From the IMG/VR virus record IMGVR_UViG_3300021963_000486, positions 1 through 29,432 of that record: a stretch of DNA of 29,432 bases; one strand, given 5' to 3'. A program made the translations under genes and the position numbers. Each line of letters starts with the position of its first letter. Position 1 is the stretch's first letter. Below the pieces are notes generated by a model, which saw nothing but the letters and a program-made list of their open reading frames with translations, made no database searches and was not told the DNA's origin. Shown here piece after piece: positions 7,163-14,967 of the stretch. Source of the stretch: a virus.

Positions 7163-8871
7163 TTATTTTTCGTAATTTAAAATGGAAGAACTTTCTTTCA
7201 ACAGGTAACTTCTTTACTGAACTGAAGCTAGACAACAACAATACAACATTGATTGTTGGTTCTAATGGTTCTGGTAAGTCTACAATGCTTGATGCATTGT
7301 GTTTTGTGCTGTTCGGAAAACCATTTCGTAATATCAACAAAGGTCAACTTGTCAACACAATCAATCAAAAAGATTGCACAGTTGAAATCGAATTTGACAC
7401 AGGCAACAAATCGTACAAGATCATTCGTGGTATCAAGCCAAATGTATTCGAGATTTATTGCAATGGTCTTCTTGTCAATCAAGATGCCGCAGTCAGAGAC
7501 TATCAAGAACACCTAGAGAAATTCATTCTCAAACTCAATTACAAATCATTCACCCAAATCGTTTTATTGGGTAGTGCATCATTCACACCATTCATGCAAT
7601 TGTCTGCTAGTGACAGACGTTCTATTATCGAAGACTTGTTAGACATTCAAATCTTCTCACGCATGAACAGCGTACTCAAAGAAAAGTTTCAGATTCTAAA
7701 AGAAAACTATTCAAGTGCAAAGTATGCATTTGACTTGAAGACTGAAAAAGTTCAGATGCAAATTCAGTTTATTGAGAATTTGAAAAAGAACACAGAGTCT
7801 AAGATTGCACAACAAGAACTTGAGATTGCAAATAATGAAATACGAATTGCACAATCTACAATCACCGAAGCAACTCTGCAACAAGACTTGTCTTCTTTGG
7901 TTGAACAAATTTCTGATAAATCTAAAGTTGATTCTAAGTTAGTTAAGTTTGCAAATCTGAAAAACAATCTCGGCAGAACAATGACAAAGGTCAATACTGA
8001 TATTGAGTTTTATGATACCAATAACGAATGCCCGACTTGCAAGCAAGGCATTCCACACGAACACAAAACAACAATCGTAGAAGAAAGAAAGACAAAGTTA
8101 AAAGAGTTAGAAGATGCATTGTCTAAACTAGATGTTGAAGTTGAACAACTTGCCGCTAGACAAGAGTTGATTGAATCTATTGCTGAACAAATTCAAGACA
8201 AGAAATCTGAATTGACTACAATTCAATCTGAAATTTCTGTAGAGAAACGATACATTGATACGATAAAGAAAGACATAGAAAGAATCAAGAATTCAAAAGA
8301 AGATACTGACGCAGAAAAAGAAAAGTTGTCGATTCTTAATAATGAACTTACTGAACTTGATAACAACATGAAGTCTTTATCTGATGAAAGATTGTACTAT
8401 GAAACTGCAACATCATTGTTGAAAGACACGGGTATTAAAACGAAAATCATTCGACAATACATACCAGTAATCAACAAGTTAGTTAACAAGTATCTCGCAT
8501 CACTAGATTTTTTTGTGAACTTCAATTTGGACGAATCATTCAAAGAAACAATTAAGTCTCGCCACCGTGATGACTTTACGTATGCATCATTCAGCGAAGG
8601 TGAGAAACAACGTATTGATATGGCATTGATGTTGACTTGGCGTGCTGTTGCTAAACTAAAGAATTCGGCAAGCACAAATATTTTGATTCTTGATGAAATC
8701 TTTGACTCTAGTTTAGACACGAACGGAACAGAAGACTTAATGAAGATTTTAAATCTGCTTGAAGGTTCTAACTTATTTGTGATATCTCACAAAGGTGACA
8801 TTCTTCAAGACAAATTCTCAAACGTAATTCGATTTGAGAAAGTAAATAACTTTTCGAGGATAGCAAAATGA
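7159..8871 (+). CDS. 46: gp46 recombination endonuclease subunit (SbcC/Rad50-like ATPase)
   Basis: 570 residues (T4 gp46 is 560). Walker A GSNGSGKS lies at 34-41, the zinc hook CPTC at 291-294 in the middle of two long coiled-coil arms (about 170-285 and 305-400), the ABC signature SFSEGEKQR at about 477-485, and Walker B ILILDE at 508-513 followed by the D-loop residues SSLD. This is the ATPase partner of gp47. The zinc hook dimerises two heads across DNA ends. Both ends overlap their neighbours by ATGA. Confidence 0.97.
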   Translation: MIIFRNLKWKNFLSTGNFFTELKLDNNNTTLIVGSNGSGKSTMLDALCFVLFGKPFRNINKGQLVNTINQKDCTVEIEFDTGNKSYKIIRGIKPNVFEIYCNGLLVNQDAAVRDYQEHLEKFILKLNYKSFTQIVLLGSASFTPFMQLSASDRRSIIEDLLDIQIFSRMNSVLKEKFQILKENYSSAKYAFDLKTEKVQMQIQFIENLKKNTESKIAQQELEIANNEIRIAQSTITEATLQQDLSSLVEQISDKSKVDSKLVKFANLKNNLGRTMTKVNTDIEFYDTNNECPTCKQGIPHEHKTTIVEERKTKLKELEDALSKLDVEVEQLAARQELIESIAEQIQDKKSELTTIQSEISVEKRYIDTIKKDIERIKNSKEDTDAEKEKLSILNNELTELDNNMKSLSDERLYYETATSLLKDTGIKTKIIRQYIPVINKLVNKYLASLDFFVNFNLDESFKETIKSRHRDDFTYASFSEGEKQRIDMALMLTWRAVAKLKNSASTNILILDEIFDSSLDTNGTEDLMKILNLLEGSNLFVISHKGDILQDKFSNVIRFEKVNNFSRIAK

Positions 8872-9374
8872 TTGAAATGAAATATGTGCCAGAAGATTCT
8901 GAAATTCTATTGACAGAATGTAAAGATTTTGATTTCACAAACCCACCACACGATCCCAAAGAACTAGCGCAAGCATTGCACGATACTATGGTTAAGAGTG
9001 ATGGTTTGGGATTGTCTGCAAATCAAGTTGGCATACCATATAAAGTGTTTGTTATGCGAACTGGTGAGACACCTTTTGCAATGTTTAATCCTAGAATCGT
9101 TGATGTTTCCGAGAAAGAGATTTCAATGAAAGAAGGTTGCTTAAGTTTTCCTTTACTATACTTAAATGTCAAACGTCCAGATGCCGTTCGTGTTAGATAT
9201 CAAAATGAGTATGGAGAAACAAATACGGAAAGATTTATTGGCATGACTGCCAGAATTGCATTGCATGAACTTGACCACATGTTTGGAAAAGTGTATACTC
9301 AAAAGGCATCGACATTTGAAACACAACGTGCGTTACGTAAGCGTATGATTTTAAAACGTAAGGTAAAAAAATGA
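8868..9374 (+). CDS. def: Peptide deformylase
   Basis: 168 residues, usual for the family. All three metal/catalytic motifs are intact: motif 1 GLGLSANQ (46-53), motif 2 EGCLS (89-93, Cys metal ligand) and motif 3 HELDH (133-137, two His ligands and the catalytic Glu). The enzyme removes the formyl group from nascent protein N termini. Phage deformylases are known in T4-like cyanophages and are usually shorter at the C terminus than bacterial ones. Here a basic C-terminal tail (RALRKRMILKRKVKK) is retained. It is ATGA-coupled to both gene 46 and the next gene. Confidence 0.95.
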   Translation: MIEMKYVPEDSEILLTECKDFDFTNPPHDPKELAQALHDTMVKSDGLGLSANQVGIPYKVFVMRTGETPFAMFNPRIVDVSEKEISMKEGCLSFPLLYLNVKRPDAVRVRYQNEYGETNTERFIGMTARIALHELDHMFGKVYTQKASTFETQRALRKRMILKRKVKK

Positions 9375-10471
9375 AACCTTGGCAACACGGATATGACATA
9401 GACTATCTTAAAGGACTTGAAGCACAGTATGCAGACTACAATGCATATACGTTATCTCCTTTTGCGAAGTATAAGAAGAACAATATTGCAGAGTCTTTGA
9501 AAAAAGGAACTCTTGTTTTGCTTGGTGACGCAATGATTGACGTAACAGTAAACAAAGTCGCATCAGACATTACAATGCATGGTGATACAGTTATCGCAAC
9601 CAAAGTAAAGGGTGACGTATCGATTGGAAAACTTTCGGGTAACATCAATACGATCAAACAACAAATTTCCGTATTGTCGGGAAATAATTTTTGGTTGACT
9701 GTATGGGCAGAAAACAAAGCACATTGTGCATTGGCTGAGGAGTTAGGTTTCTGCTATGTTGGTCCTAAGATTACAACATATGGAGAAGTACATGCAATTT
9801 ACTTTAAGAGTAACAGTCCTATTCCACGTTCATTCCCTAAAGTAGAATCAACAGAATATCTAAGCATTAAGAAGATTGGTGCAATCACGCCAGACTTTAT
9901 CAAATCTGTTTCTGCTAAGTTAGCAACATTGCCTGCATTTACAAATCACTATAGTAACTACAACAAAGACAGAGCATGGTCTGCATTGTCATTACGTGGT
10001 TATCGTCCAGAATCAGATTTCATTACAAAGCCTTCTGAGATGAGTGATGACTGGAAAGAAAAAAACAAAGATGTAAAATTTGAATTGCAAGACACACCAC
10101 TCTATGATATGTTTCCTGAAGTGCGTGAGTTGTTGAGTAAATATAAAGAAGTGCATCGTGTTCGTTTCATGCAATTGAAACCTGGCGGTGGAGAACTTGA
10201 ACGACACACAGATCAAGTTGATAAAGACTCTGGTGGGTCTAAAGGCAAACTTGCTAGACTACACATACCAATCATTACTAATCCAAACATGATTTTTACT
10301 GTGTGGGACACTAAAGGTAATCCACAAAAGGTACATATGAATATTGGAGACTTGTGGTTCTTAGATACACGCAAGCCACATCAAGCCATTAACAACGGAA
10401 CAGATAATAGAATTCACTTAGTCATAGACGCAATTTCTGAAGGAGAACTGTATGAGTCGCTTGTATCCTGA
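9371..10471 (+). CDS. Two-domain protein: GNAT-like N-terminal region and C-terminal 2OG-Fe(II) oxygenase
   Basis: 366 residues. The C-terminal third has the facial triad and cosubstrate Arg of a 2-oxoglutarate/iron oxygenase: H279-T-D281, H337 (in RKPHQAINN) and R347, within a layout like the aspartyl/asparaginyl beta-hydroxylase group (ARLHIPI, then MNIGDLWFLDTRKPH). The N-terminal half, ending FWLTVWAENKAHCALAEELGFCYVG (about 107-131), resembles the end of a GNAT acetyltransferase fold, where an Asn precedes a helix and a LGF strand. That assignment is weak. Substrate is unknown. It is coupled by ATGA to deformylase and overlaps the PLP enzyme gene by 20 bases, so it probably acts with that enzyme. 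Confidence 0.68.
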   Translation: MKPWQHGYDIDYLKGLEAQYADYNAYTLSPFAKYKKNNIAESLKKGTLVLLGDAMIDVTVNKVASDITMHGDTVIATKVKGDVSIGKLSGNINTIKQQISVLSGNNFWLTVWAENKAHCALAEELGFCYVGPKITTYGEVHAIYFKSNSPIPRSFPKVESTEYLSIKKIGAITPDFIKSVSAKLATLPAFTNHYSNYNKDRAWSALSLRGYRPESDFITKPSEMSDDWKEKNKDVKFELQDTPLYDMFPEVRELLSKYKEVHRVRFMQLKPGGGELERHTDQVDKDSGGSKGKLARLHIPIITNPNMIFTVWDTKGNPQKVHMNIGDLWFLDTRKPHQAINNGTDNRIHLVIDAISEGELYESLVS

Positions 10472-11216
10472 AGACATTTCTGATATAATTAAAGATTGGA
10501 AAGACCCAAACCCCGCACCGATAGTTGAGATGCACAATGGCTTTCATGTTGTGCGTGATGACTTGTTAGAGTATGGAAGTAAAACCCGATTCATTGACCA
10601 TCTAGTAAAGACTACTCCATGTGATGAATGGGTCTTTGGTGGTGCAAACAAAGTTGGTTGGGGTCCAATCTCTTTAACATACGTGTGTAATCTCTATGGG
10701 AAAAAAGCAACGTTCTTCATGGCTAAACGCAAAGAGCCTACATGGCATCAGCAAAGAGTGCTTGACCTTGGCGGCACTATTCATTGGGTTGACAATGGTA
10801 TGCTTACTGTGACAAAAGCAAGAGCAAGACGATATCAAGAAGAAGATGTAAAGCATAGACAATGCTTACCTTTGGGATTAGAACATCCATCTGTGCTTGC
10901 ATCAATTGTTAAAGTCGCAAGAGATTTAGAGATCAAGCCAACAGAGATTTGGACCGTTGCATCAAGTGGAACATTGAATCGTGGATTGCAATTAGCATTT
11001 CCTGATGTGCCTGCATATGCAGTAGAGATTGGACACAAGATGAGTGACTACGAAAAGGGTCGTGCTGTGACAATGCGTTCACCATATAAGTATGACCAAG
11101 CAGTAGAAGAGGATCAAGCGCCTCCATATCCATCTGAGAAATACTACGATGCTAAACTTTGGCAGTTTGTAGTGAGTAGCGGGAAACCAGGCGCACTAAT
11201 CTGGAATGTAGCGTAA
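10452..11216 (+). CDS. PLP-dependent enzyme, fold type II (ACC deaminase/D-cysteine desulfhydrase-like)
   Basis: 254 residues, clearly shorter than bacterial relatives (roughly 320-340). The PLP lysine is probably in RDDLLEYGSKTRFIDHLV, which matches the family pattern RDD...GGNKxRKL. A cofactor phosphate loop candidate is VASSGTLNRGLQLAFP. Other family-like parts are the QQRVLDLGGTIHWVDNG strand-helix and a C-terminal LIWNVA strand. Enzymes of this group catalyse elimination or deamination on small amino acids; the substrate cannot be read from sequence. AGGAG at 10440-10444 serves the start, inside the previous gene. Because it follows an oxygenase, it could process a hydroxylated amino acid, but this is inference. 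Confidence 0.68.
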   Translation: MSRLYPEDISDIIKDWKDPNPAPIVEMHNGFHVVRDDLLEYGSKTRFIDHLVKTTPCDEWVFGGANKVGWGPISLTYVCNLYGKKATFFMAKRKEPTWHQQRVLDLGGTIHWVDNGMLTVTKARARRYQEEDVKHRQCLPLGLEHPSVLASIVKVARDLEIKPTEIWTVASSGTLNRGLQLAFPDVPAYAVEIGHKMSDYEKGRAVTMRSPYKYDQAVEEDQAPPYPSEKYYDAKLWQFVVSSGKPGALIWNVA

Positions 11217-11239
11217 TTAATATTCAAAAGGAGACGGCA

Positions 11240-11485
11240 ATGAGTACAGAAGAAGATAAAGTTAAACACTCTCGCAGACTTCTACAAAAAGAAAGTCACA
11301 TTAAACGTCAAGTAAAAATTGCAAAAGCATATAACATACCTGTAGATGAACCTCATACGTTAGCAAAACATTCAGCACTCACTTGCGGTAATCCAGATTG
11401 TGTCATGTGTGCAAACCCAAGAAAAGTATTTAAAGAAAAAACAATTCAAGAAAAACGATTCGATCAAAAACGACTTATAGAATGA
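11240..11485 (+). CDS. Small Cys-motif protein, probably zinc-binding
   Basis: 81 residues, basic. The motif HSALTCGNPDCVMCANPRK (about 45-63) holds three Cys spaced C-x4-C-x2-C plus a His, followed by a charged helix KEKTIQEKRFDQKR. Similar HS...CGNPxCxMCxNPRK proteins occur in T4-like phages and in bacteria as hypothetical proteins. No function is established that I can name. A good AAGGAG precedes the start and the stop overlaps the dCMP deaminase start (ATGA). Confidence 0.7.
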   Translation: MSTEEDKVKHSRRLLQKESHIKRQVKIAKAYNIPVDEPHTLAKHSALTCGNPDCVMCANPRKVFKEKTIQEKRFDQKRLIE

Positions 11486-11916
11486 TTAAAGAAAAATATC
11501 TAGGCGCATACATGAAGACTGCAAGAGTCTTTGCAGAATTGAGTAGCGCAAAACGTAAGCATGTTGGTGCGGTTGTTGTTAAAGATGACCGCATCATTTC
11601 CATAGGGTACAATGGTATGCCGAGTGGATGGGATAACAACTGTGAACAAGTTGTTGGACACACCCACGAAGGTCCTGTACTCAAAACAAAAGCTGAAGTT
11701 CTCCATGCAGAATCTAATGCAATAGCAAAACTAGCTAAGTCTACCGAGAGTGGTGATGGTGCAAGTATGTTTATAACTTGCGCTCCATGCATAGATTGTG
11801 CTAAAATGATATTTCAAAGCGGTATCAAAGAAGTATTTTACGGTGAAGATTACCGTGATGATGATGGTATTCGTTTCCTAAATAAATGCGGAATAACTGT
11901 AAAACAAATAACATGA
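11482..11916 (+). CDS. cd: dCMP deaminase
   Basis: 144 residues. The zinc site is complete: HAESNAIAK with H75 and the proton-shuttle E77, and CAPCIDC with C103 and C106. The GYNGMPSGWDNNC stretch (42-54) is characteristic of dCMP deaminases. It converts dCMP to dUMP, feeding thymidylate synthesis; this suits an AT-rich phage. T4 has the homologous gene cd. The gene is coupled by ATGA overlaps to the Cys-motif protein before it and to the methyltransferase after it. Confidence 0.93.
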   Translation: MIKEKYLGAYMKTARVFAELSSAKRKHVGAVVVKDDRIISIGYNGMPSGWDNNCEQVVGHTHEGPVLKTKAEVLHAESNAIAKLAKSTESGDGASMFITCAPCIDCAKMIFQSGIKEVFYGEDYRDDDGIRFLNKCGITVKQIT

Positions 11917-13487
11917 CAAAACATTTTTATGAACGTAATGATTGGTTACTGAACCACGAAACGAACAAGACATTTGAAGAAGTGCAATGGATGACTGAAG
12001 ACGAATTTCGTCAATGGTTTATTGATTTGCGTAAAGCAGTTGTACACTCATGGGACACTATGGGTCAGCCACCTAGAGTTGGTTGGGATGAAAGTGCAAT
12101 TAAAAAACAATTCAAAGAGATGTATGGATTTCCAGTACATGAGTTTGAACATGCAGATGAACTAACAGGCGAAAGAGATGTTGTTCGAAATACTAGTGTA
12201 GTTGGCAATGCGGCTAATCAATGGTTTCCGACCATGATGAAGACACGCATCAATTACACAAAGAATGATGATGGGCTTTCAATCTATGACCACTTTCTGA
12301 AAGATGAATTGCTTGAGAAGACATTGAAGTATTCTAAGCGACACTTCAAGCGTGATTCATTCTATGCGTATTCAAACACAATCAAAGTCAATGAAGTTGT
12401 GACAATTGGTTCATACAATGTTAAATTTAAGAATGGCAATGACTTTGTTCATTGGTTCGAAGAAAACAATATTAGAGAATATGGATATGACTATTGGGTA
12501 GAGAGTCGTGATGATGACGAAGAGTATACTGGATACAACGAAGAACTCAAAGGCGCAAAGTACCTTGAAGTAACACAAGATATTCTAGAAACTCTTCCGA
12601 GTAAATGCACAATGAATATCAAATCGCATGACCAGAAGAAATATCGTTTGCGTATGTACAAGTACGGACAGAAGATTTTTCCTGTTGGCTTAAAAGCATT
12701 TCGAGTATCGTGGTGCCAATATGCTGTTAACTTTCCACCATTGACTGCAAAATATCTTTATGAAAAATTTACTCGACACGTTAAGAACCAAGACAGAATT
12801 GTTGTTTACGATCCCTCTTCTGGTTGGGGTGGGCGTATTTTGGGTGCTATGGCTTCTCGCACTTCTCTTCCTTTACACTATGTGGGTACTGATCCTAATA
12901 CCGATCACACTATTGATGGCGATGGTGGCACTACTAGTACTAAATATGCCGACTTGGCTAATTTCTATAACTCCGCAAAGAACGAAGGAGTTTTGTTTGA
13001 ACAGTCAAACACTTATGAAGTTTTTCAACTTGGTTCAGAAGTTATCAGAGATGATAGTTCGTTCCAAACGTACAAGGGCATAGTAGATATGGTGTTCACT
13101 AGCCCTCCTTACTTTGCTAAGGAAGCGTATAGTGAAGACCCAACGCAATCGTATAAAAAGTTTACTGGCTATGATGCATGGCGTGAAGGCTTCTTACGTC
13201 CAACGCTAGAGACTGCTGTTGAGTATTTGCGTAATGACAGATACTTACTTTGGAATATTGCTGATGCTAAGTTTGGTGCTGACATGTTGCCACTTGAAAA
13301 AGATAGCAAAGACATTTTGGAATCACTCGGTATGCAATTCAAAGGTGTCGTTAAGATGGCACTAGCACAAATGCCAGGCGGCAATCGCATCGACCCTGAT
13401 ACTGGTTTACCTAAAGCAAAGAATTTTTGCAAGGTGAACGGGATGTGGTTGAAGTATGAACCAATTTTTGTTTTTTATAAGCCGTGA
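11913..13487 (+). CDS. DNA methyltransferase (N6-adenine or N4-cytosine type)
   Basis: 524 residues from the ATG that overlaps the deaminase stop. The AdoMet-binding motif I is DPSSGWGGRILGAMAS (about 300-315), followed by YVGTDPN (motif II region), and the catalytic motif IV is TSPPYF (about 396-401), so the order is I then IV. SPPY fits amino-methyltransferases of the N4C/N6A class. The first 290 residues form a large N-terminal region of unknown fold, possibly for target recognition. It probably modifies phage DNA. The GTG start of the following candidate nuclease overlaps its TGA stop, making a modification/cleavage pair likely. Target base and site cannot be deduced. Confidence 0.85.
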   Translation: MTKHFYERNDWLLNHETNKTFEEVQWMTEDEFRQWFIDLRKAVVHSWDTMGQPPRVGWDESAIKKQFKEMYGFPVHEFEHADELTGERDVVRNTSVVGNAANQWFPTMMKTRINYTKNDDGLSIYDHFLKDELLEKTLKYSKRHFKRDSFYAYSNTIKVNEVVTIGSYNVKFKNGNDFVHWFEENNIREYGYDYWVESRDDDEEYTGYNEELKGAKYLEVTQDILETLPSKCTMNIKSHDQKKYRLRMYKYGQKIFPVGLKAFRVSWCQYAVNFPPLTAKYLYEKFTRHVKNQDRIVVYDPSSGWGGRILGAMASRTSLPLHYVGTDPNTDHTIDGDGGTTSTKYADLANFYNSAKNEGVLFEQSNTYEVFQLGSEVIRDDSSFQTYKGIVDMVFTSPPYFAKEAYSEDPTQSYKKFTGYDAWREGFLRPTLETAVEYLRNDRYLLWNIADAKFGADMLPLEKDSKDILESLGMQFKGVVKMALAQMPGGNRIDPDTGLPKAKNFCKVNGMWLKYEPIFVFYKP

Positions 13488-14206
13488 GTTATTATCTGAC
13501 ACCGATGACGGTGGATGAAATTCAAACTATAATTGGACCAACATTTGCATCATCGTTTCAGTCTGAAATGGATTTAATATTTAATCCACTAAGAAAACAT
13601 TTAGAAAAGGGTAGACCATTATCCTTAGGAAAAGAAATTTGGGAATACGCAGTTAGTGATAGCATCATCAATGCAAGTTGGTGTGGTGCTGGACATAATA
13701 TTATTGATGTTAAGATTAATAATGACATTGGTATCGATGTTAAAAGTGTCAGCATGGATAAAAATGCATCAAAAACTACCGAATCAAGTATGTTTCAGAC
13801 ATTTAAAGATGAAACAAAAAAACACTTCAATGAAAACAATAAGGAAAGTTTGTGGAATCTTTTTGTTGAAGGTTGGTTTGAAAAAACAAAATCTATTAAA
13901 AACTATTATCTAATGGTAATCATTAGAGAAAAGGAAACTTTAGATTGTTCGTTATGTTGTTTTAAAGTGAACGATATTCTATTGAAATATTCTCAAAATT
14001 TGTGTAACCTTGATGGTAAGACAATGAAAATTGATGGTATAGTCAATCAAGATTATGCCGATGTTTTAGTGTACAGTAGTAAGACTAGACTTGAAATAAA
14101 ATTTAAAAAAAAATTATGGGAATCAAAAATTTATTCCATGCAAATTTATAAAAATTCTTGGATAGAAAGAAGAAATTTAGTAAATTTTTTTGTAGAGTCT
14201 TTATAA
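13484..14206 (+). CDS. Candidate PD-(D/E)xK endonuclease paired with the methyltransferase
   Basis: 240 residues from a GTG whose last two bases begin the upstream TGA stop (GTGA). Residues 68-89 contain GAGHNIIDVKINN and GIDVKSV. D75 followed ten residues later by D85-V86-K87 gives the D...D-x-K arrangement of PD-(D/E)xK nucleases, and the GxGHxxxD...(E/D)VKS context recalls restriction endonucleases. E51 in a preceding helix could complete the site. A C-terminal basic region (RLEIKFKKKLWESK) may bind DNA. The gene is visibly richer in A and T than its neighbours, suggesting recent acquisition. I cannot name a specific family; a structural comparison would settle the fold. Confidence 0.55.
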   Translation: MSYYLTPMTVDEIQTIIGPTFASSFQSEMDLIFNPLRKHLEKGRPLSLGKEIWEYAVSDSIINASWCGAGHNIIDVKINNDIGIDVKSVSMDKNASKTTESSMFQTFKDETKKHFNENNKESLWNLFVEGWFEKTKSIKNYYLMVIIREKETLDCSLCCFKVNDILLKYSQNLCNLDGKTMKIDGIVNQDYADVLVYSSKTRLEIKFKKKLWESKIYSMQIYKNSWIERRNLVNFFVESL

Positions 14207-14217
14207 CTTGTTGATTC

Positions 14218-14257
14218 TAAAGGGTTTTTTACTGTCGTTTTAAGGAAAAGCCCTTTA
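14218..14257 (+). terminator. Weak terminator-like inverted repeat after the nuclease gene
   Basis: TAAAGGG at 14218-14224 pairs with CCCTTTA at 14251-14257, with T-rich and A-rich flanks that can extend the stem imperfectly, and a long loop. It lies between the nuclease stop and the next promoter. The downstream T tract is poor, so termination is only plausible. Confidence 0.4.
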
Positions 14258-14304
14258 TTTCACACAAATATGTTGTTTTGATGCAACACTACATCAAATA
14301 ATCG

Positions 14305-14332
14305 TTGACATTCGTTCCTACTGTGCTATACT
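14305..14332 (+). promoter_or_regulatory. Sigma70-type promoter for the OB-fold-like gene
   Basis: TTGACA at 14305-14310, a 16-base spacer, then TATACT at 14327-14332. Predicted start near 14339 leaves a leader of about 25 bases with GAGGAA before the ATG. Confidence 0.75.
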
Positions 14333-14363
14333 CTATATATAGATTGAGATTACAGAGGAATTT

Positions 14364-14936
14364 ATGTCATACGTTGAACATCCTGCCGCATACGAAGCCG
14401 CTATCAAGCGCAACATCATAAACAATGCCACCAAAACGTTTTACAAAACGTATCCTGATGCCAGCGATATCTTTCAATTCCTTGTTAACAATTCTGAGAG
14501 AAATTCTTTTTACTCAAACCTTCTTGGTGCGTTAAACACCTATGGCAAGTTGACAGAAAAACAAGTTCTTGCTGTACGTAAGTCTATTGCAACAATGGCT
14601 GAACGTAAAGCACAATGGCAAGCACAAGCCGCAGAGAAAAACACAACCCGCACATTCATTGGCACCGAAAAGAAAAAGATTACTGTTACTTTAACAGTTA
14701 AAAAAGCAATTGTAGTTGATCGTCCTAAATTTTACTGGGCTGATTCTGGCACCAGTCTTCTCCGTATATGTGAAGATGCCGATGGCAACGTAATTGTATT
14801 CAGCGGCAATGCAGATTTTCCTGCCGAAGGTGAGACTGCCACTATCACCGCTACAGTAAAAATGCACCGCTACTATAAACAAAATGATATTGAAGTTCCA
14901 CAGACTGTTATCATTCGCCCTAAAAAAATCGCTTGA
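14364..14936 (+). CDS. OB-fold-like nucleic acid-binding protein
   Basis: 190 residues. The N-terminal half is helical (FQFLVNNSERNSFYSNLL, then LTEKQVLAVRKSIATM). The C-terminal half, about 97-187, is beta-rich: KKKITVTLTVKKAI, LLRICEDADGNVIVFSG, GETATITATVKMHRYYK and PQTVIIRPKK. This order matches a widespread phage protein type whose last strands read GTVKxHxxYxGxxQTxLxR and which is thought to adopt an OB fold, though here the YxGxxQT part is altered. A role in single-strand DNA handling is possible but unproven. The gene has its own promoter, and its stop codon lies inside the -35 box of the next one. Confidence 0.5.
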   Translation: MSYVEHPAAYEAAIKRNIINNATKTFYKTYPDASDIFQFLVNNSERNSFYSNLLGALNTYGKLTEKQVLAVRKSIATMAERKAQWQAQAAEKNTTRTFIGTEKKKITVTLTVKKAIVVDRPKFYWADSGTSLLRICEDADGNVIVFSGNADFPAEGETATITATVKMHRYYKQNDIEVPQTVIIRPKKIA

Positions 14937-14961
14937 CATTCCAATCCACTTGAGTTAAGAT
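14933..14961 (+). promoter_or_regulatory. Sigma70-type promoter giving an apparently leaderless mRNA
   Basis: TTGACA at 14933-14938 contains the TGA stop of the upstream gene. After 17 bases comes TAAGAT at 14956-14961. The usual start point, about seven bases after the -10 box, falls on the ATG at 14968. No Shine-Dalgarno sequence lies between the -10 box and that ATG. Confidence 0.7.
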
Positions 14962-14967
14962 ACATAC

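Noticed and set aside
11870-11890. Cyanophage-type late promoter (CTAAATA) near 11879
   Set aside because: It lies inside the coding region of the dCMP deaminase with no gene starting at proper distance except an ATGA-coupled one; a chance match in AT-rich DNA is likely.
14180-14300. Homing endonuclease or mobile intron at the nuclease gene
   Set aside because: The nuclease has no GIY-YIG, HNH or LAGLIDADG motif, and it is in-frame coupled to the methyltransferase rather than interrupting a gene.
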